64,000 nucleotides of DNA from Psychrobacillus sp032154225 (GCF_032154225.1 NZ_JALDYF010000014.1:1-64000); one strand, 5' to 3'. Shown: positions 25,924-33,988, counted from the first letter of the stretch. Notes: generated by a model not told the origin, from the sequence alone. Made by a program: numbers and translations.

Positions 25924-27266
25924 TTTTCGCATGCCCAACCATCACCATCGCGATCGTGTTTCGATTCATACGCTGGGTGACCAACTCCTACCCCATTTGG
26001 ATATGCTTTTCTTAATTCTGTACAATTCTTAAATCCACTTTGTACAGGTGGTGTTGGTACGACAATTGGTTTCTCAACAGGTTTCTCGATTGGTATCTCA
26101 ACTGGTTTTTCAACAGGCTTGGATTCAGTTTTTTTACAACTGTTCGAAACTGCATGTGTTGATCCGTTAGTAGAAACAGTGATATTGCAATCTGTAGCAG
26201 TTTTATATATTTTTGAACTAATTGCAGTTAAATTCTTAACAACTTCTGCATGCGGATGGCCATACGAATTGTCTTTTCCATAGCTCAAAATAGTTGTTGA
26301 TGGTTTCACTGCTTTAATAAAACTTGCAGAACTGCTTGTATTAGATCCGTGGTGCCCCGCTTTTAAAACACTCGCTGAAATATCATCATAATTAGACACC
26401 AAATAATTTTCAATATCTACACCAGCATCAGCCATTAACAAGAAGTCTACCTTTTTGAAACCTGTTTTAATTACAATAGAAGCATCATTAGTTTCGGCTG
26501 CCGTTGGATTTGCGTATAACACTTGCAAATAAAAATCAGAAGTCCAATTTCCAATTAAAATATCTTCATTTTTCGGCTCAATGTAATTAATATTCTGATT
26601 ATCAACTAGCATTAATAATTCTGCATAAGTTTGTGTTGCATGCAAATTTCCGCTGTTCACAAAGTTACTTACTGTAAATGAATTTATTACAGATATAAGC
26701 CCACCTATATGATCCGCATCTGGATGTGTCGCTACTACGTAATCTAGTTTTTTAACACCCTTCGATTTCAAGAAAGCTACAACATCTGCACCAGCTGCTT
26801 TAGTACCTCCATCGATCAAAATATTTTTTCCGTCCGGAGATTGAATTAAAGTCGAATCACCTTGTCCAACATCGATAAAGTGCACTTGCATATTACCCGT
26901 AGTCTGTCCTTGTTGACCTAATAAAGCTAGCTTAGATTTAGATGGTGTTTCGTATTTCACTTTAGTGTTCTTTTGGATATAGTTACCTCCACCTACTCCA
27001 AACAAACCACCATGATTGCCCTTATAATTGTACACACGGTATTCTTCACCTTTTTTCATCGCACGTACAGTCGATATGGATCCATCACTTTCTAATTTAA
27101 CTAGTGTTGTATCAGCTAAAATAGTTGCTTTACCAATCTGACCTAATTTTAGTTCAGTCTTACCCCACATTACTTTTCCAGTTGCATCTGCTTGTCCAAC
27201 AAGTGTGATATTGAGTCCCAAAACTAGAATAAGAATTGTAAATACCTTTAAAAACCTTGATAACAT
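25920..27266 (-). CDS. Secreted ComEC/Rec2-like metallo-beta-lactamase-fold hydrolase with excalibur domain
   Basis: 448 residues from the ATG at 27266 (AAGGGGAG upstream). Signal peptide ending near 'VGQADA'; a small SH3-like module (~30-110) also seen in the gene at 29735; MBL domain with 'VHFIDVGQGDSTLI', zinc motif HPDADHIGG (181-189) and 'LKAGHHGSNTSSS'; a Lys/Pro/Glu-rich spacer; and a C-terminal excalibur domain ending 'DRDGDGWACE', a calcium-binding loop. Likely an exported, wall-associated hydrolase; related ComEC domains act on DNA. Last cargo gene before the attachment site, with its own promoter region and terminator. Confidence 0.88.
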   Translation of the reverse strand: MLSRFLKVFTILILVLGLNITLVGQADATGKVMWGKTELKLGQIGKATILADTTLVKLESDGSISTVRAMKKGEEYRVYNYKGNHGGLFGVGGGNYIQKNTKVKYETPSKSKLALLGQQGQTTGNMQVHFIDVGQGDSTLIQSPDGKNILIDGGTKAAGADVVAFLKSKGVKKLDYVVATHPDADHIGGLISVINSFTVSNFVNSGNLHATQTYAELLMLVDNQNINYIEPKNEDILIGNWTSDFYLQVLYANPTAAETNDASIVIKTGFKKVDFLLMADAGVDIENYLVSNYDDISASVLKAGHHGSNTSSSASFIKAVKPSTTILSYGKDNSYGHPHAEVVKNLTAISSKIYKTATDCNITVSTNGSTHAVSNSCKKTESKPVEKPVEIPIEKPVEKPIVVPTPPVQSGFKNCTELRKAYPNGVGVGHPAYESKHDRDGDGWACEK

Positions 27267-27347
27267 TATGAATCTCCCCTTTATATCCATTTACTAATAT
27301 AGTACATTTTGGTAATAACAATGTCTATAGCATTACTTAGAAATAAA

Positions 27348-27378
27348 AAACCACCTTCCAAATTTTAAATGGTTGGTG
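27348..27378 (-). terminator. Terminator after the 60-residue gene
   Basis: Hairpin CCACCAACCATTT / AAATTTGGAAGGTGG then T6 on the minus strand, just past the stop at 27390. Confidence 0.75.
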
Positions 27379-27389
27379 GATTCTTCTAT

Positions 27390-27572
27390 CTATACTTGTT
27401 GCGTTACTCTCATTTCTTTTACATGGATTAAATTAACCGCATACTGTTCCTTTGTCATAATTAATTTAGCACCATTGATATTTTTTGGCTGTAACATTCG
27501 AACATTGTCATCTGTTTTGAAATCGAATTTTTTTCCATCATGGAACGTCACTTCTACAGCATATTTCTTCAT
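27390..27572 (-). CDS. Small prophage cargo protein, unknown
   Basis: 60 residues, start 'MKKYAVEVTFHDGKKFDFKT', predicted mostly beta. Has a good GGGGTGA ribosome site and its own terminator. No family recognised. Confidence 0.6.
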   Translation of the reverse strand: MKKYAVEVTFHDGKKFDFKTDDNVRMLQPKNINGAKLIMTKEQYAVNLIHVKEMRVTQQV

Positions 27573-27981
27573 TGACTCACCCCTTTGAAATAATATTCGA
27601 GGTAAATAAGGAAAATCCTTCTATATGCTAATAAATAATTGCTAATTATTTTACAAATAAAAAAGCCCACTCAATTAAGAGAGAGTTTTATCTTTGTAGT
27701 AAGTAATTATCGATTGGTCATTTGAACTAATCTATTCCTTTACTTTATTACGCTTAAAAGCAATAAAAGTTCCAATTATTTCAATTACATCCATATTCAT
27801 TCCAGAAATCCAAAACGTCGCAATCCATCTCCTCAAAAATGACAAAATTAAACGTTCCGCTTCAACGTTATATTTGGACTAATTTAGGATATCTAATTTC
27901 CTAAGTAAGGGCTAATGACCCCTATCTTAAAGTAAATCCATCATATGGTATTTAGATTATTAAAATAAGGAGTGAATTCAA
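27573..27981. other. Mostly noncoding stretch between divergent cargo genes
   Basis: No long gene. A short minus-strand frame at 27732-27836 (TTG start) encodes 'WIATFWISGMNMDVIEIIGT' and a basic tail, possibly a fragment of a small membrane protein. Just before 27982 lies the strong ribosome site AAGGAGTGAATTCA of the plus-strand repeat peptide. Confidence 0.35.
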
Positions 27982-28206
27982 ATGGTCAACCCATTAGGTC
28001 AGCCGTGGCATCAGGGTCAGCCGTGGCATCAAGGTCAGCAATGGCATCAATGGCATCAATGGCATCAATGGCAGCCATGGCAGCAATGGCATCAAGGTCA
28101 GCCATGGCAGTAGGGTCAGCCAGGATATGAGCAACATGAGTCCAATTGGATTCAAAGACATGAATTCCAACCTTATATGCAACCTGGACACCACTGGCAA
28201 CAATAG
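27982..28206 (+). CDS. His/Gln/Trp repeat peptide with internal amber codon
   Basis: The only plus-strand gene seen in the prophage. ATG at 27982 behind AAGGAGTG. The frame encodes 'MVNPLGQPWHQGQPWHQGQQ', then repeated W-H-Q units and 'GQPWQ', a TAG at 28111-28113 (43 residues), and continues in the same register for 31 codons ('GQPGYEQHESNWIQRHEF' to 'GHHWQQ') to a second TAG. The TAG replaces what would be a CAG in the repeat. A plus-direction terminator follows. Low-complexity, soluble, no signal peptide; possible metal binding by the histidines is inference. Either a 43-residue peptide, a pseudogene, or amber read-through. Confidence 0.6.
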
Positions 28207-28302
28207 AGTATTATAGTTTTTATTTTTGTTTTATAGAAGACAATTGCAAAATAAAGACTGAATTATCAAGTTTTACTAAACGCTTTTTAAATGTTCACCA
28301 AG

Positions 28303-28352
28303 TAAAAGGAAGAACTGATGCCTTAATATTAACCATCGAATCTTCCTTTTTT
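28303..28352 (+). terminator. Plus-strand terminator after repeat peptide
   Basis: Arms AAAAGGAAGA / TCTTCCTTTT with a T-run on the plus strand; supports real transcription of the plus-strand gene. Confidence 0.65.
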
Positions 28353-28371
28353 TAAATGGAACTTTTATTGA

Positions 28372-28398
28372 ACTAACCTACCGTGTTAGTTGAAGTGT
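28372..28398. repeat. REP-like palindrome
   Basis: AACTAAC ... GTTAGTT hairpin with a short loop; a related half, CAACTAACCTGTCCCGTTAG, stands at 29332-29351 at the edge of the second long direct repeat. Confidence 0.5.
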
Positions 28399-28488
28399 AA
28401 CATTTCACAATGGATTTCTGAAATCTACTTGAGGTTTCAGATAAAAAAATAGACCATCCAAAAATGATTGCCTAGTTTAACTAAAGCA

Positions 28489-28686
28489 CCCGTTAGCCAT
28501 CCATGCAGCACAAAATAGTGCTGCACCACAGAGAATGAAAATGTTTAGATGAGTCAATACTAGTAGTCCACTGAAAAAAATAGGCTAATTAATGCACGCT
28601 CTCCTCTTTTTTTTTAACGATTGAGCAGGGTCTTTTTAACTGTTGTCATTTTCGTTTCATTGAAGAAATTTACTTTCATGGTAGTT
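28489..28686. repeat. 198-bp direct repeat, copy 1
   Basis: Matches 29344-29541 at a fixed offset of 855 bp with one clear mismatch (GTCTTTTTAA versus GTCTTCTTAA). Contains the perfect hairpin CAGCACAAAATAGTGCTG. Ends at the stop codon of the gene between the copies. No coding sense recognised. Confidence 0.95.
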
Positions 28687-29264
28687 TAATAAAAACAATC
28701 TTGTAACTTGGGAACCAACTCTTTATATTTAACAAAAAAATTTCTTATTGGAAGAACAGCAAAATAAGAAGAGACTTCTGCATTAGCTAATAGACATTCA
28801 TCATAAATCAAGCTAATATTCAACGACCTTTGAGGTTTTATCTCACTTTGCGTTAGTGATTTTGCCAATTCTACATATAATTTTTGTCCTGTTTCATCGA
28901 TAGACCTTTCTACCGAAAAACGTCCTGCAAAGCTATCCCACCACACTTGAAATGATTTGTATATTTCAGCATACTTCTTTAAACTATCGGAATTAATTAC
29001 GAATAATCTTTGATAAAACAAATCCTTTTCTTCATGAAAAATTTTCATATCATTACTATGAGGTTTAGATATTCTTTCTGCAATTTCACCCCATAAATCT
29101 TTATACTTTAATTCAAAATCTTTATTAAAAGCTATTTTTAATGGAAAAAACGGGTATTTGTATTCTTCGTTACTCTGATTTTGATTGAGAAAAATATTTT
29201 GTATGTATATCAAAAAATTCAAAGTATAAGATGCATCTGTTGTCATCAATAATGAATTTCCCAA
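28686..29264 (-). CDS. Unknown cargo protein between direct repeats
   Basis: 192 residues, start 'MGNSLLMTTDASYTLNFLIY', mostly helical, aromatic-rich, no signal peptide or clear membrane segment, no recognised motif. Has GGAGGAAGAG before the ATG. Sits as a single gene inside an 855-bp unit bordered by 198-bp repeats, so it was probably gained, or can be lost, as a cassette. Confidence 0.6.
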   Translation of the reverse strand: MGNSLLMTTDASYTLNFLIYIQNIFLNQNQSNEEYKYPFFPLKIAFNKDFELKYKDLWGEIAERISKPHSNDMKIFHEEKDLFYQRLFVINSDSLKKYAEIYKSFQVWWDSFAGRFSVERSIDETGQKLYVELAKSLTQSEIKPQRSLNISLIYDECLLANAEVSSYFAVLPIRNFFVKYKELVPKLQDCFY

Positions 29265-29343
29265 TTCTCTTCCTCCTTTTTCGCAACACTTATTATTCCA
29301 TTTTTAGGAATAATAATCAAACATTCTTATTCAACTAACCTGT

Positions 29344-29541
29344 CCCGTTAGCCATCCATGCAGCACAAAATAGTGCTGCACCACAGAGAATGAAAATGTT
29401 TAGATGAGTCAATACTAGTAGTCCACTGAAAAAAATAGGCTAATTAATGCACGCTCTCCTCTTTTTTTTTAACGATTGAGCAGGGTCTTCTTAACTGTTG
29501 TCATTTTCGTTTCATTGAAGAAATTTACTTTCATGGTAGTT
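29344..29541. repeat. 198-bp direct repeat, copy 2
   Basis: See copy 1. Upstream flank is the half palindrome CAACTAACCTGTCCCGTTAG; downstream it runs into the tail region of the neighbouring excalibur gene. Confidence 0.95.
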
Positions 29542-29585
29542 GAAGAAGAAAATTATACCAATTGATATTATTGTACATGAAAAGG

Positions 29586-29624
29586 CAAATAAAAAAAGCC
29601 CTACTCAAATTAATGAGCAGGGTT
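29586..29624 (-). terminator. Terminator after excalibur gene
   Basis: Hairpin AACCCTGCTCATTAATTTGA / GTAGGGCTT then T6. Almost the same hairpin recurs at 30362-30398 (and a relative at 31250-31285). Confidence 0.8.
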
Positions 29625-29734
29625 GCGATGAATTCGGTATTCGTTGGACTTTTAAAACACGCATTAATTAATAGCATTAATATTGCAAGAGCTTTCAATA
29701 ACCTTTTATTCATATAACTAACTCTCACAATCAT

Positions 29735-30286
29735 TTAGTCCGGCTCACAAGCCCAACCATCAAAGTTTTTATCCAATTTAAATTGGTAAGATTGATGCCC
29801 AATCCCAACACCATTCGGATAGAATTTTCTTAACTCTGTACAGTTTTCAAACCAATATGAAGTCTCCTCATAGTAATATTCAATCTCATGAATTTCTCCT
29901 TGACCATAATCAATAAAGTGAACCTCTAGTGGTTGATTATTTACACTATTTAATAGCTCAAGTTTACTTTTGGACGGTGTTTCGTATTTAACAGTTCCAT
30001 TTTTCTGAACGAAAAGACCACCGCCAATTCCAAAAAGTCCATCATCATTACTTTTATAAGAATAAACTCGATATTCCTCTCCTTTTTTTAGAGTACGAAC
30101 TACTTTTGAATTTTTGTCTAGCAGGCTGGTGTTACTCAAAATAGTGATTTTACCTAACTGACCTTGCTTTAGCTCTGTTTTACCCCACATTACTTTTGTA
30201 GCAGCATTAGCCGTTTCGGTGTTATAAATACTAAAACTTAACATCAATACAATTAGTAAAATAACCTTGATTCCCTTTGTCAACAT
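29735..30286 (-). CDS. Secreted SH3-like/excalibur protein lacking the MBL domain
   Basis: 183 residues from the ATG at 30286 (GGAGGAGATATATA). Signal peptide ending 'ETANA', an SH3-like module ('VMWGKTELKQGQLGKITILS'), then 'LEVHFIDYGQGEIHEIEYYY' and directly 'NCTELRKFYPNGVGIGHQSY' and an excalibur end 'DKNFDGWACE'. Compared with the protein at 25920 the whole MBL core between HFIDxGQG and NCTELRK is missing, as after an internal deletion. The calcium loop has lost one acidic residue. Likely a wall-associated secreted protein without hydrolase activity. Confidence 0.8.
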   Translation of the reverse strand: MLTKGIKVILLIVLMLSFSIYNTETANAATKVMWGKTELKQGQLGKITILSNTSLLDKNSKVVRTLKKGEEYRVYSYKSNDDGLFGIGGGLFVQKNGTVKYETPSKSKLELLNSVNNQPLEVHFIDYGQGEIHEIEYYYEETSYWFENCTELRKFYPNGVGIGHQSYQFKLDKNFDGWACEPD

Positions 30287-30361
30287 TATATATCTCCTCC
30301 GTTTCAATTTACTTTTATAGTACATTTTGGAAATATAGTTGTCCATATATTTATCTGAAAA

Positions 30362-30398
30362 TAAAAAAAAGCCCCACTCAAATTAATGAGCAGGGCAA
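30362..30398 (-). terminator. Terminator after four-helix membrane protein
   Basis: Hairpin GCCCTGCTCATTAATTTGAG / TGGGGC then T8 on the minus strand. Confidence 0.85.
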
Positions 30399-30425
30399 GA
30401 AATTTCTTAATTATCTTATAGAGTT

Positions 30426-31181
30426 CTATTCGACATCGTTTTTCTTAGTGTGTTCCATTTCACTAATTATTGAGTTTAAAACAAATAATATAGAATTGAT
30501 TCTTCTTTCTTTCAAAGTAGTTAATTTAAAAATGCTTTTAACACCCCTTGTAATAACCATAATAAGCGCAACCGCTATTAGAGTATAAGAAATAATAAAA
30601 GGGAACGATAAACTATTCGGAAATGTAAGGAAGTAGACTAACATATCAGTCATTTCGTTTTTAGCGATTGATTGAGCTAATATAAATGTAATACCAGTCG
30701 CAATTATCGGAATAATAAAGGACTTTACAATAGTAGAAAAACTATTTATTTCACTCTTCACATTTTCAAGAAAGTTTCTTAATAAATAATAATCACCTAT
30801 GTCTTCCCCTATGCCTTCTTTTAACTTTTCTTTTACAACTTTCAAATTCATTAACAAATTATCTACTGAAAAACCACTTAGAATGTCATAAAAATATTTT
30901 TCGTCAAAACTGGAATTGATTAACCAAACATAGAAGTGTTTTGATTTTTTAGGTTTATTATTAGTTTGTTTAAGTTTCTTAATACTAATCCATTGAACGT
31001 ACCAATCATAAAAGTTATAAAGAATATCAACTAAAACTAGTAAAAAAAGAAATAAAGTATATGCAAAAACGATAAATGAATATGCGCCTAGTATATCTTT
31101 AATCCATTCATTTTTGAACCATACCAAACCTGGAATTATTAATAATGCAGTTATTATAAAGAAAAAACTCTTTAAATTCAT
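30426..31181 (-). CDS. Membrane protein of prophage cargo region, unknown
   Basis: 251 residues with about four membrane segments (at ~5-22, 32-58, 155-175, 185-212), the two pairs separated by a ~95-residue cytoplasmic region with helices. Own terminator and a spacer upstream, so it is an independent unit placed after the lysis genes. Superinfection exclusion is a guess from place and topology only. Confidence 0.65.
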   Translation of the reverse strand: MNLKSFFFIITALLIIPGLVWFKNEWIKDILGAYSFIVFAYTLFLFLLVLVDILYNFYDWYVQWISIKKLKQTNNKPKKSKHFYVWLINSSFDEKYFYDILSGFSVDNLLMNLKVVKEKLKEGIGEDIGDYYLLRNFLENVKSEINSFSTIVKSFIIPIIATGITFILAQSIAKNEMTDMLVYFLTFPNSLSFPFIISYTLIAVALIMVITRGVKSIFKLTTLKERRINSILFVLNSIISEMEHTKKNDVE

Positions 31182-31249
31182 AATTTACCTCCATTCTGTC
31201 ATTACTAAATATTATGTCGTCAAGAAATCAACTATATTTACACAAATAA

Positions 31250-31286
31250 AAAAGCCCCGCCCACAAATAAGTGAGCAAGGGCAAGA
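31250..31286 (-). terminator. Terminator after lysis genes
   Basis: GCCCTTGCTCACTTATTTGT / GGGCGGGGC then T6; ends the late operon. Confidence 0.75.
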
Positions 31287-31288
31287 TA

Positions 31289-32035
31289 TTATATAGATCC
31301 TTTTGATTCTAATTTGTTTACTAGAGGTGCCAGCATTGTAACTAAAGTTAAAACGGTAGGATCATTGATTTCGTAAGTTTCTGCCATTAGTCCATGTTTA
31401 ACTAGTGCATCTTTCGCTTTTTGTTGTCCCGGTGTTAAAACTATTTTTTCTGGTTCCACTTTTGCTTCCTCCTTCTTTTCTACAACCTGTTTAAACTTCT
31501 CCCACAGAGCTTTGTCAACAACAAACGGTGCAGGGCAATTCTTTCCAGTTACATCAAAGTGGCGATAGATTGGATGTTTACCAAACTGTTTCTGTAGCTT
31601 CTGAACAACTAATATTGTACGAGCGATTGTATCCGGATGAATCGTTCCGTCCTTTTCCATGCACATTTCAATTCCAATTGAGATTAGATTAGCATTACCT
31701 CCTAAATAGAAAGGTGCAGTCGCTTTTAATGATGGAATTAATGGTCCTTCTTTTCGTTCATTTGCGTGGAAAGCTACTTCATCCAATGGTATTAGCTCAA
31801 GTGCCTTGTTACGGTCCACAAAGATATGTGCACTTGCAAAACGTTTTTTAACTGTAGGTAGCTTGTTGTTTGAATCTGGTAATGTGCTATTAAAGTAAGT
31901 AAAGTGGTTATCTGCTGTTCCACCATTATTTGCTGTGTAGTGTATGACTTCTGCAGCAACTCTCAATAACTTGTTCCCTGTACGAGTTGTATGGTGTTTT
32001 TTAATATGTTTTACCTCATAGTTTAGGACAACCAT
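31289..32035 (-). CDS. N-acetylmuramoyl-L-alanine amidase (endolysin)
   Basis: 248 residues. Amidase_2 fold: zinc ligands His32 ('EVIHYTANNGG'), His159 in 'IYRHFDVTGKNCP' and Cys167, with 'VAFHANER' between. Cuts the bond between muramic acid and L-Ala for host lysis. After ~170 a Glu/Lys linker leads to a small C-terminal domain that probably binds the wall. Start ATG overlaps the holin stop (TAATG). Confidence 0.93.
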   Translation of the reverse strand: MVVLNYEVKHIKKHHTTRTGNKLLRVAAEVIHYTANNGGTADNHFTYFNSTLPDSNNKLPTVKKRFASAHIFVDRNKALELIPLDEVAFHANERKEGPLIPSLKATAPFYLGGNANLISIGIEMCMEKDGTIHPDTIARTILVVQKLQKQFGKHPIYRHFDVTGKNCPAPFVVDKALWEKFKQVVEKKEEAKVEPEKIVLTPGQQKAKDALVKHGLMAETYEINDPTVLTLVTMLAPLVNKLESKGSI

Positions 32036-32508
32036 TACTTCACCCCGTCTCTTCTTTGTTGAGATCGTGTCAATTTAGCCTCTAACTCCGATTGGACCCA
32101 ATCTGTTATTTTGTTCAGAATACCTTCTGGAACCCAAGCTCCCCATCCTGCTCTTATCGAATTTGCCGTCATAGACTGGATGACGTGATAAAGTACTCCG
32201 AACGCTAATAATCCAAATAAAACACCTGGTGCACCTAAAACCTTGTCTAATAGATGACCACCTGCCGGTAATAGTAAAATAAAAAATGAACGAAATACAC
32301 CGTCGATTCCGTACTTGCTTGCATACGTGCCATCTTTCTTCGAAGCTCTTATACCAGCAATCCAATCCATTACTAAGAAAAATAAAAGCGCAGTCATGGT
32401 ATACATAACTGCCTCGCCTATACCATACATAAATTCAAATATAGGCATTAAAATTGCACCTGAAACTACAGCTAAAAAACTTCCTGTTGAAGATAAATAT
32501 TTTTCCAA
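32035..32508 (-). CDS. Phage holin
   Basis: About 157 residues with three membrane segments ('FLAVVSGAILMPIFEFMYGI', 'AVMYTMTALLFFLVMDWIAG', 'VLFGLLAFGVLYHVI'), of the toxin-secretion/phage-lysis holin type. Start set at the TTG at 32508 behind AGGAGTGAACATA; an in-frame ATG lies further up at 32538. Releases the amidase to the wall. Gene order holin-amidase is standard. Confidence 0.85.
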   Translation of the reverse strand: MEKYLSSTGSFLAVVSGAILMPIFEFMYGIGEAVMYTMTALLFFLVMDWIAGIRASKKDGTYASKYGIDGVFRSFFILLLPAGGHLLDKVLGAPGVLFGLLAFGVLYHVIQSMTANSIRAGWGAWVPEGILNKITDWVQSELEAKLTRSQQRRDGVK

Positions 32509-32540
32509 TATGTTCACTCCTATTATTTTTTTGTACATAA

Positions 32541-32568
32541 AAAGAGCACCCTAATGGATGCCCTTTTG
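32541..32568 (-). terminator. Terminator before holin
   Basis: Hairpin GGGCATCC ATTA GGGTGCTC followed by T5. Confidence 0.65.
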
Positions 32569-32571
32569 TAG

Positions 32572-32760
32572 CTAAAATTTAATTTTTTTCGTTCTTCTGT
32601 TTACTGAAAATGCCTCATTGCAAATTTGGCATACGTATCTATTATTCTTAATTTCGTAGACAACATGGCCTTTAGGACAAATGTACACACCATTTTCATA
32701 ACGTAAAACTGCGATACTTTTATCTTTTAAACTTTTAACCGTTATGTTAATCATAGTCAT
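32572..32760 (-). CDS. Small zinc-ribbon-like protein
   Basis: 62 residues with 'YICPKGHVVYEI' and 'YVCQICNEAF', i.e. C-x(n)-CxxC pattern suggesting one zinc site. ATG at 32760 behind AAGGGGTGG. Role unknown; lies in the late region before the holin. Confidence 0.6.
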   Translation of the reverse strand: MTMINITVKSLKDKSIAVLRYENGVYICPKGHVVYEIKNNRYVCQICNEAFSVNRRTKKIKF

Positions 32761-32852
32761 ACCCACCCCTTTTATCCCATAATTCTACAAAAGAGTTAAA
32801 ATACCTTCTAAATTCCAGAAACTTTCTTCGACATTTCTTTGTTCCAAAGACA

Positions 32853-32883
32853 AAAAAGAACGCTCCGATTGGAACGCTCTTAT
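32853..32883 (-). terminator. Terminator after ART-like gene
   Basis: Hairpin AAGAGCGTTCC AATC GGAGCGTTCTT then T6, touching the stop codon at 32880. Confidence 0.9.
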
Positions 32884-33446
32884 AAAACATCTATATAATT
32901 TTCCCATTTACACCCCATTAAGAAAGCCTCTTTTTCTTTCATTGAATATTCATCCTTGGAATTTCGAGCTGTTAGTATATCGAAAACCCTTTCAGAAGCA
33001 GAAGAATTTCTTGAGAATGTAGATGTTTCTATCATATGTTGGACATCAAATTCTTTCAATATAATGTCGTTAGGAAACCTAGCCGCTGAAACGATGGCTA
33101 AAGATTCATCTAATGTTGGTTTTTCCTTATCTATTATAGGTGACTTATCTTTCCAAAAAGAAAGATGAGTCATATTTATCTCATCTATATCTGCTTTTAG
33201 GCTTTCCTTCTCCATTTCTATCTTAAAAATCATTAATTGTTCATCTTCATCACTAAAATATGATGTCTTATTAGCGTAATAAACTGCTAGAGCAATATCA
33301 TTAGTTAAATAAATATAACCATCTGTTGAGGGTAACGGATGATCATCATCATATACTCTTTTTATGCTGGTAGCCTTCAACATTCCATCATTTAATATTT
33401 GATCCCCTCTTTTTTTAGATGTTCCATGATACATTGAAATTTTCAT
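32880..33446 (-). CDS. Predicted ADP-ribosyltransferase-fold protein
   Basis: 188 residues from the ATG at 33446 (AAGGAGAG upstream). Opens with 'MKISMYHGTSKKRGDQILND', the H-G-T first strand and following helix of ADP-ribosyltransferases, then 'DGYIYLTNDIALAVYYANKT', which fits the second motif (Y...YLT..A..YA). A third acidic residue cannot be fixed by eye. This H-Y pattern is shared by PARP-like, DUF3990-like and RNA 2'-phosphotransferase families. Placed alone between tail-fibre and lysis genes with its own terminator, a place for host-takeover or cargo genes. Function inferred from motifs only. Confidence 0.6.
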   Translation of the reverse strand: MKISMYHGTSKKRGDQILNDGMLKATSIKRVYDDDHPLPSTDGYIYLTNDIALAVYYANKTSYFSDEDEQLMIFKIEMEKESLKADIDEINMTHLSFWKDKSPIIDKEKPTLDESLAIVSAARFPNDIILKEFDVQHMIETSTFSRNSSASERVFDILTARNSKDEYSMKEKEAFLMGCKWENYIDVL

Positions 33447-33552
33447 TTCATTCACTCTCCTTTTCATCCACAATTCGACAAAAGAGGAAGGAATCCTTCT
33501 AAACTATTAAATAATTCTTACGACGCTTTATGTTCCTAAGTTGAAAAATGGC

Positions 33553-33582
33553 ATAAAAAATAACGCTAGCTTAAGCTGCGTC
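33553..33582 (-). terminator. Terminator overlapping the XkdX-like stop
   Basis: ACGCAGCTTAAGCTAGCGT forms a bulged hairpin, followed by ATTTTTT on the minus strand. Ends the tail operon. Confidence 0.6.
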
Positions 33583-33726
33583 TAATTGTGTTGTTAACTC
33601 TTCATATTGAGGTTGGGTAATGCGATCTCCAACTAAGAAAATATCTAGTTTTTGTTGCATATCCTCTTTAGTTGTGTAAGATTGTCTTTCAATTTGTGAT
33701 TTACATGCACGATAAGTTAAGTTCAT
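33571..33726 (-). CDS. XkdX-like small phage protein
   Basis: 51 residues: starts 'MNLTYRACKSQIERQSYTTK' and ends 'GDRITQPQYEELTTQLDAA', the size and ending typical of PBSX XkdX-type proteins found after tail fibres. ATG behind GGAGAATGCAAA. Function unknown. Confidence 0.75.
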   Translation of the reverse strand: MNLTYRACKSQIERQSYTTKEDMQQKLDIFLVGDRITQPQYEELTTQLDAA

Positions 33727-33748
33727 TTTGCATTCTCCATTCTATTTT

Positions 33749-33988
33749 TTATAGTCCTAATTCGATCATTGTTACTCGATAATCGACATCTACAAGATAG
33801 TCCATCATCATTTCAGTTTCTGTCGGTTCGGGCAATACTTCCGGTTCGGTCGGGTTTTCGTCATACCATTTTTGTTTTCTAGTAATCTTTTCTTCCACTA
33901 TCCCATGTTCATTTGTTCTTGTTTGATATATTCCATACTCATCTTCTGTAGTTACCCAATCGTTACCGTTGTTCACTTCATTCCCCAT
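33749..33988 (-). CDS. XkdW-like small tail protein
   Basis: 79 residues, acidic and Pro/Glu-rich ('ENPTEPEVLPEPTETEMMMD'), ending 'DYRVTMIELGL', which resembles C-termini of XkdW-type proteins. Overlaps the fibre gene end by 16 bp. Confidence 0.65.
   Translation of the reverse strand: MGNEVNNGNDWVTTEDEYGIYQTRTNEHGIVEEKITRKQKWYDENPTEPEVLPEPTETEMMMDYLVDVDYRVTMIELGL

Noticed and set aside
27994..28203. Minus-strand frame of Leu/Met/Pro repeats
   Set aside because: Mirror of the plus-strand W-H-Q repeat gene, which has the ribosome site and terminator; the minus frame has neither.
29531..29734. 67-residue frame with a signal-like start
   Set aside because: It reads through a terminator and into the 198-bp repeat; at most a cut remnant of a small exported protein.
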